From: Bizionia sp.
GTDB lineage: Bacteria > Bacteroidota > Bacteroidia > Flavobacteriales > Flavobacteriaceae
Direction: 5' to 3'
Length of the DNA: 59,376 bases
Assembly: GCA_020631395.1 (NCBI GenBank)
Contig: JAHDHI010000024.1
Coordinates: 1 to 59,376 of the forward strand
The notes below the pieces were generated by a model. The model was not told where the DNA came from, did no database searches, and saw only the letters and a program-made list of their open reading frames with translations. Both the position numbers and the translations under genes were made by a program. Below, piece after piece: positions 18,324-26,820 of the stretch (within the stretch, counting starts at the first letter, position 1; every line of letters starts with the position of its first letter).

Positions 18324-19637
18324 TTAACCTTGCAACGTTACTTTTAAAATTCTATTGGTATTTTCAGTCACTTTAAAACGATTGTCGGCTCGATAATTTA
18401 TAACCCAAACGACTTCGCCATTAGAGCACAATAACTGACATTTTTCTTTATCTAGCAAGGATAATTTCTCATCTTTAAAAAATTTACTCAATTTCTTTTT
18501 TCCTTGCAATCCCATAGGATAAAAGAGATCCCCGCCTTTCCAACCTCTAACTTCAAGTGGAAACCTCAACGTTTTCGCATCCACGAAAATTTCTTTTTCG
18601 CTTGTCTTGGAAACGGTATTTACTTCTTCAAAAAGAAGAGTTCCAAAAGATGTCTCAATCACTTTTTCTCCTTCTAGGATTTCGATTGTTTCAGTGCTTG
18701 CCAAATTAATAACAGTCAAGATTAGCCCTCCCCTATTTTTCAACAATCGATGTGTGCTGGAAAAAACTTGTTTTCCTGATTGCGCATTCAACAAGTCATA
18801 AATGTCTTCAAAGGCAGTAAACCCGTATTCCTTAAAGATTTCAAAGATGTATGGTCTTGGGTTACTTAATTTCTTGAACTCGGAAACATCATAGGTTACA
18901 ACATCTCCCTCTATTCTTTCAATCACTCGTTCTTTAACGGCATCGACACTTTCCTTTACGACGTTCGATGCATCCTGTAAATTGTTCAGTGTCTTGTCGA
19001 AGCCTTGCAGCAATTGTGGATTTACCTCTTTCAGCACAGGAATAACATCATGTCTCAATCTGTTTCTTAGGTATTTTGTCGAGGTATTGCTACTATCCTC
19101 TCTCCATTTTATTTTTTTTTCCTTTGCATATCGTTCTATCGTTTCTCTAGAATATGGAAGCAAAGGCCTCACTATGTTCTTATTTACCGAAGGAATGCCT
19201 GTTAAACCATCTAAACCAGTTCCTCGAGTGAGATTGATTAAAAAGGTTTCCAAATTGTCATCTGCGTGATGTGCAGTCAATATGAAATCGAATTTTAATT
19301 GTTTGGCCAATTCTTCAAACCAATTGTAACGCAATTCACGAGCTGCCATTTGTATGGACATTTTTTGTGTTTCGGCATAGGTCTCGGTTTCAAAGCTTTC
19401 AATAAAAACTTCCATCTCCAATTGTTCAGCCAATTCCAGAACAAAGGATTCATCTCCATCACTTTCATCGCCTCTCAAATTAAAATTGCAATGTGCCAAA
19501 CTAACGTCCAAATTGATTTGACTACACAAATGCGTCAATACCACACTATCCAATCCTCCTGAAATAGCAATGAGAAGCTTACCTTTCCTTAAAAAGCCCA
19601 ATTGAGATGCAATATGATTCTTGAATGCTTTATACAT
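18324..19637 (-). CDS. tilS: tRNA(Ile)-lysidine synthetase
   Basis: A 437-residue cytoplasmic enzyme that attaches lysine to C34 of tRNA-Ile(CAU), changing its decoding from AUG to AUA. Seen: the PP-loop ATP motif ISGGLDS at residues 24-30, LAHCNFNLRGDESDGDE near 48-64, and TAHHADDNLETFLINLTRGTGLDGL, the best-conserved TilS stretch. The C-terminal TilS domain contains RGWKGGDLFYPMGLQGKKKL. The length is typical. The gene starts 9 bases after the stop of the upstream hydrolase and is the third gene of the pabB-hydrolase-tilS operon. Confidence 0.95.
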   Translation of the reverse strand: MYKAFKNHIASQLGFLRKGKLLIAISGGLDSVVLTHLCSQINLDVSLAHCNFNLRGDESDGDESFVLELAEQLEMEVFIESFETETYAETQKMSIQMAARELRYNWFEELAKQLKFDFILTAHHADDNLETFLINLTRGTGLDGLTGIPSVNKNIVRPLLPYSRETIERYAKEKKIKWREDSSNTSTKYLRNRLRHDVIPVLKEVNPQLLQGFDKTLNNLQDASNVVKESVDAVKERVIERIEGDVVTYDVSEFKKLSNPRPYIFEIFKEYGFTAFEDIYDLLNAQSGKQVFSSTHRLLKNRGGLILTVINLASTETIEILEGEKVIETSFGTLLFEEVNTVSKTSEKEIFVDAKTLRFPLEVRGWKGGDLFYPMGLQGKKKLSKFFKDEKLSLLDKEKCQLLCSNGEVVWVINYRADNRFKVTENTNRILKVTLQG

Positions 19638-19646
19638 TATGCTAAT

Positions 19647-20465
19647 TTACATATTGTCCAACCATTTTATGATTGTTTTTATAAATTCTTCCTTGCACAA
19701 GTCATGGTGCAACTCATGGTATCCGTTCTCAAACAACTCCAATTGTGCATTGTTTGCATTTTTGCAAAAATCTTGAGATCCTTGATAATCCGTTATTCTA
19801 TCACCAGTCCCATGTAAAACGAGCATTGGTATTTGCAGTTCATTGGCTTTTCTTATCGCTTGTTTTCCTGCTTCGAACATGGGAAACGAATACATGGGAC
19901 TAATTCTGTCGTGTATCAGCACGTCTTCTTCATAACGTTTTACCTCATTTAAATCCCTTGTTATGAATTTTGCGTCCAATTCACTTGGCAATGTCAATGA
20001 CGGTGCAATGTGAAGTAGTATTTTCCCAAAGGTCATTTTCCATTTTGGAGGGCTAAATGCCAAACGTAAGAGGGGGCTTGTCGCTATGGCTCCTTTTAAT
20101 GTGTGTGATTGGTTAAGAACATAATTGATTGCGATGTTCCCTCCCATGCTATGACCATACAAATAGATTTCTTTTTGTGGAAATAGTTCTTTTGCTTTGG
20201 CTATCGTATAATCCACGGCATCCAAAAGCGATTTGTAACTGGGGCAATGTCCTCTTTTCCCTTTACTCCTTCCATGTCCATACAAATCCATAGCCACAAC
20301 TGCATACCCGGAATCGACCAAATGGGGCATTACCGATTTTTCATGGCGCAGCATGTGTTCTCCCATGCCATGTATCAAGACAATTACACCTTTGACACTT
20401 TCAGGTGTCCAATATTGTCCCTGCAACTCAATGTCGTGCAGATTGAATGTAAATGTATTTTCCAT
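19647..20465 (-). CDS. Alpha/beta hydrolase, monoacylglycerol-lipase type
   Basis: 272 residues from the ATG at 20465. The frame extends 16 codons upstream into pabB, but the start MENTFTFNLHD fits the family, and the ATG lies 2 bases past the pabB stop. Seen: the oxyanion HG motif LIHGMGEHMLRH, the nucleophile elbow GHSMGG near residue 110, LVLHGTGDRITD carrying the catalytic Asp, and His in GYHELHHD. This matches the serine-aminopeptidase-S33/monoglyceride-lipase group (lysophospholipase-like). No signal peptide, so probably cytoplasmic. The operon partners (aminodeoxychorismate synthase and tilS) give no functional hint. Confidence 0.85.
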   Translation of the reverse strand: MENTFTFNLHDIELQGQYWTPESVKGVIVLIHGMGEHMLRHEKSVMPHLVDSGYAVVAMDLYGHGRSKGKRGHCPSYKSLLDAVDYTIAKAKELFPQKEIYLYGHSMGGNIAINYVLNQSHTLKGAIATSPLLRLAFSPPKWKMTFGKILLHIAPSLTLPSELDAKFITRDLNEVKRYEEDVLIHDRISPMYSFPMFEAGKQAIRKANELQIPMLVLHGTGDRITDYQGSQDFCKNANNAQLELFENGYHELHHDLCKEEFIKTIIKWLDNM

Positions 20466-20467
20466 TG

Positions 20468-21760
20468 TTAGTTTTCCAGCACTTCTCGCATTGCCTTTGC
20501 CTTGATCAAACATTCCTCATACTCCTTGAGAGGTATGCTCTTTGAGGTTATTGCTCCCCCTACCGAATAGGATACATATTGTTTGGTTTCATTGTACAAA
20601 ATACTTCTAATTATGACATTGAAGTCAAAATCACCCTTTGGGGAAACATAGCCTACAGTTCCCGAATACAATCCTCGCTTAGTTTCTTCCAGGCTTTCTA
20701 TAATTTGCATTGCTGAGATTTTTGGGGCTCCAGTCATGCTTCCCATTGGAAAAGTACTTTTTATAATATCTATTGGGTTTGTGGTCTCTTCTACTTCTGA
20801 AACTACCGTGGATATCATTTGGTGCACTTGCTCAAAAGTATGGACTTTGCATAGTTCTTCCACTTTGACACTACCTTTTGTTGCCGTATGCGACAAATCG
20901 TTTCTTACCAAGTCCACAATCATTATGTTCTCACTCCTCTCCTTTTCATCCTTGGCCAACTCTGCTTTTAGTTGCTTGTCCTCTATTTCATTCTCAGAAC
21001 GTTTTGCCGTTCCCTTGATTGGCTGGGTTATAACCTTGTTTCCTTCTTTTTTGATGTACCGCTCCGGCGTGGCAGATAAGAGATATTTGTCCCCTAGTCT
21101 GAAAAAAGTCGCAAATGGAGGTTTGGATATCTCATTTAGCTTGTTGTAGGTTTCCAATGGATTGATGGTTGTGTTTTCGGCGAAGAACTCCTGGCAGAAA
21201 TTGGCTTCGTACACATCCCCTCTATGTATGTGTTCCAACATTGTATTGACCTTTTGAAAATACTCGTCCTTATGTATTCTCAACTTGATCTTGACAGGAG
21301 ATTTGGATGCTTTTGCATATGTGTCTCCACTGTCCCTGATTACCTTCAAATCATTCTCCAATTCATCTTGTACTACTTTCAAATACAGAGTCTCTACTCT
21401 ATTCCCCTTTATCAGAAAGAGTTTTTTAGGTTGAAAGAAATATAGATCGGGAAACTCCAAACCATCAAAGTTGTTGGAACCCAAGCTTTCAACATCATTT
21501 TTCAAATCATAAGTGAGATATCCAAAAATCCAATCTTTGGCAATGCTTTGGTATTCTTTCAACTTTTCAAAGGCATTCTCGTAGTCTGATTGGATTGCCG
21601 TGAATGCATCTACTGCCAAGACGGCATCATAATTGGAATATTTCTGACTATGATTATTGGAATCCAGCCAAACGACATCATCAAATTGCATGCTCCATGC
21701 CAATAGATTTTGTTTGAATGTCGATATGTTTTTTACAATGTCTACTTGCTTGTCTCTCAA
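20468..21760 (-). CDS. pabB: Aminodeoxychorismate synthase component I
   Basis: A 430-residue chorismate-binding enzyme that, with a glutamine amidotransferase, converts chorismate to 4-amino-4-deoxychorismate for folate synthesis. Seen in the C-terminal chorismate domain: YEANFCQEF, LLSATPERYIKK, TQPIKGTAKR, IVDLVRNDL and PMGSMTGAPKISAMQIIE, all family landmarks. PIKGT matches the PIKGT Lys motif of PabB enzymes rather than the Ala form of anthranilate synthase. The start is a TTG at 21760: an in-frame stop directly precedes it, and a -7 box (21787-21794) lies about 30 bases upstream. First gene of the pabB-hydrolase-tilS operon. Confidence 0.9.
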   Translation of the reverse strand: MRDKQVDIVKNISTFKQNLLAWSMQFDDVVWLDSNNHSQKYSNYDAVLAVDAFTAIQSDYENAFEKLKEYQSIAKDWIFGYLTYDLKNDVESLGSNNFDGLEFPDLYFFQPKKLFLIKGNRVETLYLKVVQDELENDLKVIRDSGDTYAKASKSPVKIKLRIHKDEYFQKVNTMLEHIHRGDVYEANFCQEFFAENTTINPLETYNKLNEISKPPFATFFRLGDKYLLSATPERYIKKEGNKVITQPIKGTAKRSENEIEDKQLKAELAKDEKERSENIMIVDLVRNDLSHTATKGSVKVEELCKVHTFEQVHQMISTVVSEVEETTNPIDIIKSTFPMGSMTGAPKISAMQIIESLEETKRGLYSGTVGYVSPKGDFDFNVIIRSILYNETKQYVSYSVGGAITSKSIPLKEYEECLIKAKAMREVLEN

Positions 21761-21786
21761 TTAGGGTCTCTTTTTCAGATAAATGC

Positions 21787-21794
21787 CAAATTTA
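21787..21794 (-). promoter_or_regulatory. -7 promoter box for the pabB operon
   Basis: Reads TAAATTTG on the minus strand, an exact TAnnTTTG match, about 27 bases from the TTG start. It lies three bases from the divergent box for the TraB gene. Confidence 0.6.
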
Positions 21795-21796
21795 TC

Positions 21797-21804
21797 TATT
21801 TTTG
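21797..21804 (+). promoter_or_regulatory. -7 promoter box for the TraB/GumN gene
   Basis: Reads TATTTTTG, an exact TAnnTTTG match, 39 bases before the ATG at 21844. It is back-to-back with the pabB box, so the two polymerases would exclude each other. Confidence 0.55.
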
Positions 21805-21843
21805 TAAAATATAACAAACAAAAGCCCATACCTTGCAAATCTT

Positions 21844-24800
21844 ATGAACTTTAACCTAAAATTTATCCAAGGCAAGAGTCTTGTCTTTATATTCCTACTT
21901 CTCTTTTCTTTGCAATTCAATGCTCAAAACAGTAGCAAATATAAGTTGTTGTGGAAGATCGAAGGGAAAAAACTTACCAAACCTTCTTATTTGTTTGGTA
22001 CCATGCACATTGACGATGCAAGGGCTTTCAACTTTAGCGATGCCGTATTCCCAGCCATACAGAATACGGAAAAGTTTGCCTTGGAGATACAACCCGACTC
22101 TTTGATGGGTAGTCTTTTCAATGAAAAAAACACCAATGGAAAAAAAGCCCATCTGGTGTTTAAAAAATTATTGAACAAAAAGGAATACCAAAAGCTTTCA
22201 AAGCGTTTTTTCGATGTCAATGGCTATCCAATGGAAGAAAGCAACATAAGCGACCCTGAGATGCTTTTAATTGCATTGCAACCAGACGAAGACAAGGAAA
22301 GTGACAAATCCAATTTCGTGGACATGCATTTGTATGCACATGCAAAGACGATGAGAAAACAAATCGTTGGTTTGGAAAAACTCGAAGATCAAATGAACTT
22401 TTTCAAAAAACTCGATCCAAAAGAGCAAAGAAAACTAGCATTGAGCTACATAAAAAATAGCATTTCCAAATACAAAAAGAAATTGGAGGAAATGACCAAG
22501 GTATATTTAACTGGAGACATTGATGCCATTGATGATTACATTTCCAGCCATGATGGCTATGATTATGAACTGCAAAGCAGAAACAAGGTGATGTGCAAAA
22601 GCATAATAAAGGAAATACAAGGTAGCTCCTTGTTTTCTGCCGTTGGTGCTGCTCATTTGCCTGGCGAATTTGGGCTTATAAAGCTACTACAAAATGAGGG
22701 GTATACGGTAACCCCTGTCGAGGCTAAGTTTACTGGCATTGCAAAAACTTACACCATAGACGATTCCAAAATGATATGGAAAACCTTTAATGAAACAGAT
22801 TTGGGATATAGCGTCAAAGTTCCAGGAACAGTTACCACTGAGGATAGCAACCAACTCAAAATTAACACTTGCATAGATTATACGACACTTAAATACTATT
22901 CTTTCTTTTCCATCGATACAAGAAAAATTCTAAAAACCGATACCAAGGAAGTACTTCTGGAACGCGTTATAAAAAACACCTTGGACAATTACAACGCTAA
23001 AAACGTAGAACGCAACCCCATCGCCTTGAAAACAGCTTCGGGTCATGAAGTAATCCTAGAAATTGAAGATCCGGACTCAGAGTATTCGGCGATAAGGTCT
23101 CTCTACCTAATTGAGAACGACATCTTCTATCAATTTTTCGTTTTGGGTAGCTTGGAGGACGTCAAGTCCGCCTCTGCAGACAAGTTCTTTGGCTCCATAG
23201 TTTTCCATGAGCCAAAACCTTTGCCGAAGGCCAACACCGATTGGATTGATTTCACTAGCAAGAAAGGTGCTTTTTCCATAGATCTACCTGGTACCCCAAA
23301 AGACATCTCTCGAAAAGTGGACACTGGCTTGGAAGGGGTTGAAGAAAAGTACTTTCTGAACATGTACATGGCTTCCGATATTGAAAAAGGACATAATTAC
23401 ATAGTACGCTACAACGATTTGCCAATGGGCTATAGAATTCAATTTGCAGAAGATTTTTATGAATCCATATCAAAAACCCTCTTAAATAGCGCAAAGTTAG
23501 TTGGAGAACCAAAGGAGATTACCTACAATGGCTATTCAGGTAGGGAATATGAATTGATCATAAACGACAAGCATCATAGCATTTGCAAAGTGTTCTTTAG
23601 AGGCAATAGAACCTACTTGTTGTTAAGCCAATCCATAAACGAAGGAGAGAAGGCAGATTCTAACAGTCGTTTCTTTACAAGCTTCAAATTCAATGATTAC
23701 GAAACTGAAAGCCTTGAGGAAATAACTCTGGAAGACTTCAGCTTCAAAACAATGAAAAGCAACAAGATTGCACCAATGGACGGGGACGATTATTCAGATG
23801 TTCACATATATAAATCCATAGACTACTACTCGAAAGACAACACTACGGGAAACATGTATTCCTTCGGGTACTCCAAGTTAAAACCTTACTTTAAGATAGA
23901 TACGTTGAAAAACTTCTATGAAAACAATGCAAAAGGCTTGGTGAATTGGAATGATTCCTTGATTTCTGAAAAAACGATAAAGATCGATGGCAAAGATGCT
24001 TTCGAATTCTACATCTACAACAAGAAAAGTAAAATCAAGACAAGGCATGTAGAATGGTTGGACAATGATTATTTCTTCATGAGTTCTGCCTATGCCAGTA
24101 CCGAAACTTTGGACAGCGATTTAACCAATGAGATATTGAAGAGTTACAAGACTTTGAAAAAGAATCAAACAATAGACTACTATGCTTCTAAGACAGACAT
24201 CTTGTTAAAAGACTTGAAATCCAATGACAGCATAACATTCAAGAATGCTCTAGGGGCCTTTGGCTATTACGTTTTCTCCAAAGAGGATTTAAAGCGACTG
24301 TACAAGTCCACCAATGCCAAATACAAAAGTGATGAAAATAAAGCTAAAGTAATAGATGCCATCATTGCAGAGCTTTACAACACCAATGACGACAAAACGC
24401 TAGCTTTCTTGGAAACATTGTACAAGAAGAAGAAAACCAGCGATGCTCAAAAAGCGAGCATTATTAGACTTATTCCCCTATTGGAAAACAAAACACGTTT
24501 TGAAGTGTATAAAAATCTATTGTTTAAATCCCCTCCCAAGGGAGACAGCTATGATTATGGCTTGTTCACCCCATTGAAGGACTCCATACCTTTTGCCATC
24601 GCCAACTATGAATCCTTCATCGGTTTGCGTGAAATACCAGATTATAGAGACAATGTCTTGAACGTTTCCACGCAAATATTAAAATCTGAAGAGGAAAACA
24701 AAAAAAGCATTCTATCCCATACAAACAGTGTCACCGACACATCCATCAAAGATGTGGAGGAATATGTGAACATGCTGGAGAAACCAGAATACGACTACAA

Positions 24801-25383
24801 AAAACATTCTTTGATTTACAGCTATTTAAACTATTTCGATTGTATTCCAACACTTGAAAACAAAGCCTTGATCGACAACTTCACAAAACGAATAGTCAAT
24901 GAGAAATCCAACTCATGGATTGTTTCACGCGCTGCACAGGTGCGTATAAAACACAATTTGGAATTGACAGAATACATAAAACGATCCTTGTTGGATAGCT
25001 TGGATACCCGATACAACATCATTAAAAGCTATCATGGACAAAACAGGCTCAATGAAGTTCCCAAGCGCTATTTGACCAAAGAAGCATTTGAAACACTTTC
25101 CTTAGATCAATACCTATATGATGCAGACGAATATCCAAATAAGAAAAATAGACTTGGAACCTTAGAAGCAGATGAAAAAGAATATGCAGTTTATGATCTA
25201 GCATATGAAACTGAGGATGGCAAATCTTCATACATCATACTAGTAGATAGAAGCCATATGGTTTCCCAAGAAAAACCATTGGACTATTACGATGTGATTA
25301 CGGATTGGTCAAAGCTAGAGAAAGACTGGAAAACGCAAGCAAGACAAGTCATAATAGATAATCTGGAAAAGTCCACAGATTAA
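21844..25383 (+). CDS. Giant TraB/GumN-family protein
   Basis: A 1179-residue exported protein with a signal peptide at 1-27 (ending FNAQ). Residues about 30-300 are a TraB/GumN domain: WKIEGKKLTKPSYLFGTMHIDD near the start (the GxxH motif of the proposed metal-dependent hydrolase fold) and SAVGAAHLPGEFGLIKLL with His271 near the end. Typical GumN proteins stop there at about 300 residues. Here some 880 more follow: repeated beta modules of about 150 residues built on phrases such as FSIDLPGTPKDIS and YSVKVPGTVTTED, then a helical repeat region from about 770 that could be HEAT-like. It is probably periplasmic or outer-membrane associated. The TraB domain is clear; the tail is unrecognised. 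Confidence 0.8.
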   Translation: MNFNLKFIQGKSLVFIFLLLFSLQFNAQNSSKYKLLWKIEGKKLTKPSYLFGTMHIDDARAFNFSDAVFPAIQNTEKFALEIQPDSLMGSLFNEKNTNGKKAHLVFKKLLNKKEYQKLSKRFFDVNGYPMEESNISDPEMLLIALQPDEDKESDKSNFVDMHLYAHAKTMRKQIVGLEKLEDQMNFFKKLDPKEQRKLALSYIKNSISKYKKKLEEMTKVYLTGDIDAIDDYISSHDGYDYELQSRNKVMCKSIIKEIQGSSLFSAVGAAHLPGEFGLIKLLQNEGYTVTPVEAKFTGIAKTYTIDDSKMIWKTFNETDLGYSVKVPGTVTTEDSNQLKINTCIDYTTLKYYSFFSIDTRKILKTDTKEVLLERVIKNTLDNYNAKNVERNPIALKTASGHEVILEIEDPDSEYSAIRSLYLIENDIFYQFFVLGSLEDVKSASADKFFGSIVFHEPKPLPKANTDWIDFTSKKGAFSIDLPGTPKDISRKVDTGLEGVEEKYFLNMYMASDIEKGHNYIVRYNDLPMGYRIQFAEDFYESISKTLLNSAKLVGEPKEITYNGYSGREYELIINDKHHSICKVFFRGNRTYLLLSQSINEGEKADSNSRFFTSFKFNDYETESLEEITLEDFSFKTMKSNKIAPMDGDDYSDVHIYKSIDYYSKDNTTGNMYSFGYSKLKPYFKIDTLKNFYENNAKGLVNWNDSLISEKTIKIDGKDAFEFYIYNKKSKIKTRHVEWLDNDYFFMSSAYASTETLDSDLTNEILKSYKTLKKNQTIDYYASKTDILLKDLKSNDSITFKNALGAFGYYVFSKEDLKRLYKSTNAKYKSDENKAKVIDAIIAELYNTNDDKTLAFLETLYKKKKTSDAQKASIIRLIPLLENKTRFEVYKNLLFKSPPKGDSYDYGLFTPLKDSIPFAIANYESFIGLREIPDYRDNVLNVSTQILKSEEENKKSILSHTNSVTDTSIKDVEEYVNMLEKPEYDYKKHSLIYSYLNYFDCIPTLENKALIDNFTKRIVNEKSNSWIVSRAAQVRIKHNLELTEYIKRSLLDSLDTRYNIIKSYHGQNRLNEVPKRYLTKEAFETLSLDQYLYDADEYPNKKNRLGTLEADEKEYAVYDLAYETEDGKSSYIILVDRSHMVSQEKPLDYYDVITDWSKLEKDWKTQARQVIIDNLEKSTD

Positions 25384-25394
25384 TTTTTTAAGTT

Positions 25395-25402
25395 TACCTT
25401 TG
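25395..25402 (+). promoter_or_regulatory. -7 promoter box for the DEAD-box helicase gene
   Basis: Reads TACCTTTG, an exact TAnnTTTG match, located 12 bases past the TraB stop. It overlaps the earliest possible TTG start (25400), so translation should begin at the GTG at 25418. Confidence 0.6.
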
Positions 25403-25417
25403 CACAAAATCAACACT

Positions 25418-26773
25418 GTGACTTTTCAAGATTTAAACTTAAATACACCGTTATACAATGCCCTAGACGACTTAGGCTTTACAACACCTACTCCAATACA
25501 AGCGGAAGCTTTTAGTGTAGTTGCTAGTGGAAAAGACATGGTGGGCATAGCACAAACCGGTACAGGTAAGACTTTTGCCTACATGCTTCCCATTCTGAAG
25601 AATCTAAAGTTTTCCAAACAAGAAAACCCAAGAGTTTTGATTTTGGTTCCTACTCGTGAGTTGGTCGTTCAAGTCGTTGATGAAATAGAAAAACTGTCCA
25701 AATACATAAACAATCGCGTATTGGGTGTCTATGGAGGCACCAACATAAATACACAAAAACAGGCCATTGCAGAAGGCATCGACATTCTAGTTGCTACGCC
25801 TGGACGCTTGTATGATTTGGCCTTAAGTCGCGTATTGCAATTGAAATCGATTCAAAAATTGGTTATCGATGAAGTCGATGTCATGTTGGATCTAGGTTTC
25901 AGGCATCAATTGATCAATATTTTTGACATTCTTCCGAATCGTAGACAAAATATAATGTTTTCGGCCACCATGACGCATGATGTGGATGATTTGATAACGG
26001 ATTTCTTCATTTCTCCAGAGAAGGTATCCATTGCTGCCTCTGGGACACCATTGGAAAACATTAGACAACAGCGCTACGATACTTCAAATTTCAATACAAA
26101 GCTCAACCTATTGAAGCATTTGCTCTTAGACGTTGAGACGTACAACAAAGTACTGATCTTTGTGGCATACAAGAAGATGGCTGATCGCCTGTTCGAAAAC
26201 TTAGATGAGGAATTCAAAGAGGAATTATGTGTCATCCATTCCAATAAGACGCAAAACTATAGGCTACGTAGCATCGAGCAATTTAGGGAAGGACACAATC
26301 GCATTTTAGTGGCCACGGACGTCATGGCTCGTGGTTTGGACATAGACAACGTATCCCACGTCATAAATTTCGACACACCGGACTATCCAGAAAACTACAT
26401 GCATCGCATTGGTAGAACTGGTCGTGCAGAAAGAGAGGGAAATGCGCTCGTTTTTTCTACGGAAAAGGAACAGGAGGCGTTACAGAACATAGAAGCTTTG
26501 ATGCAAATGAAAATTCCACTTTTGGAATTTCCAACTGAAGTCGAAATATCCACCGAACTCATCGAAGAAGAGCGACCACAAATAAGAGAGCGCAACAACC
26601 CCCACAAACGTAAAAAAGATGAGGATGCTCCTGGTGAAGCGTTTCATGACAAATCCGAAAAGAATTCCAAAGTAAACCTAGGCGGTTCCTACAAGTTTAA
26701 AATAACGGCAAAATACAAAAAGCCCAAAACTCGTGGCGATAAGAACTACAACAAACGAAATAAGAAGAAATAG
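25418..26773 (+). CDS. DEAD-box ATP-dependent RNA helicase
   Basis: 451 residues from the GTG at 25418, chosen because the promoter box at 25395-25402 covers the upstream TTG and MTFQDLNLNTPL is a normal start for the family. The motifs are in order: Q motif (TPIQ), motif I AQTGTGKT, PTREL, GG, TPGR, motif II DEVD (the canonical last-but-one Ala is Val), motif III SAT, then in the second domain VATDVMARGLDID and HRIGRTGR. A basic C-terminal tail (KYKKPKTRGDKNYNKRNKKK) should bind RNA. The likely role is RNA unwinding in ribosome assembly or mRNA turnover, often needed in the cold. Specific subtype is not assigned. Confidence 0.92.
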   Translation: MTFQDLNLNTPLYNALDDLGFTTPTPIQAEAFSVVASGKDMVGIAQTGTGKTFAYMLPILKNLKFSKQENPRVLILVPTRELVVQVVDEIEKLSKYINNRVLGVYGGTNINTQKQAIAEGIDILVATPGRLYDLALSRVLQLKSIQKLVIDEVDVMLDLGFRHQLINIFDILPNRRQNIMFSATMTHDVDDLITDFFISPEKVSIAASGTPLENIRQQRYDTSNFNTKLNLLKHLLLDVETYNKVLIFVAYKKMADRLFENLDEEFKEELCVIHSNKTQNYRLRSIEQFREGHNRILVATDVMARGLDIDNVSHVINFDTPDYPENYMHRIGRTGRAEREGNALVFSTEKEQEALQNIEALMQMKIPLLEFPTEVEISTELIEEERPQIRERNNPHKRKKDEDAPGEAFHDKSEKNSKVNLGGSYKFKITAKYKKPKTRGDKNYNKRNKKK

Positions 26774-26820
26774 AGAGGAATCGTTTTATTTGTAAAAAAG
26801 TCTTACATCGTAATAAAGTA

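Noticed and set aside
25400-25417. TTG start for the helicase gene
   Set aside because: It overlaps the -7 promoter box, so the transcript would begin downstream of it; the GTG at 25418 is preferred.
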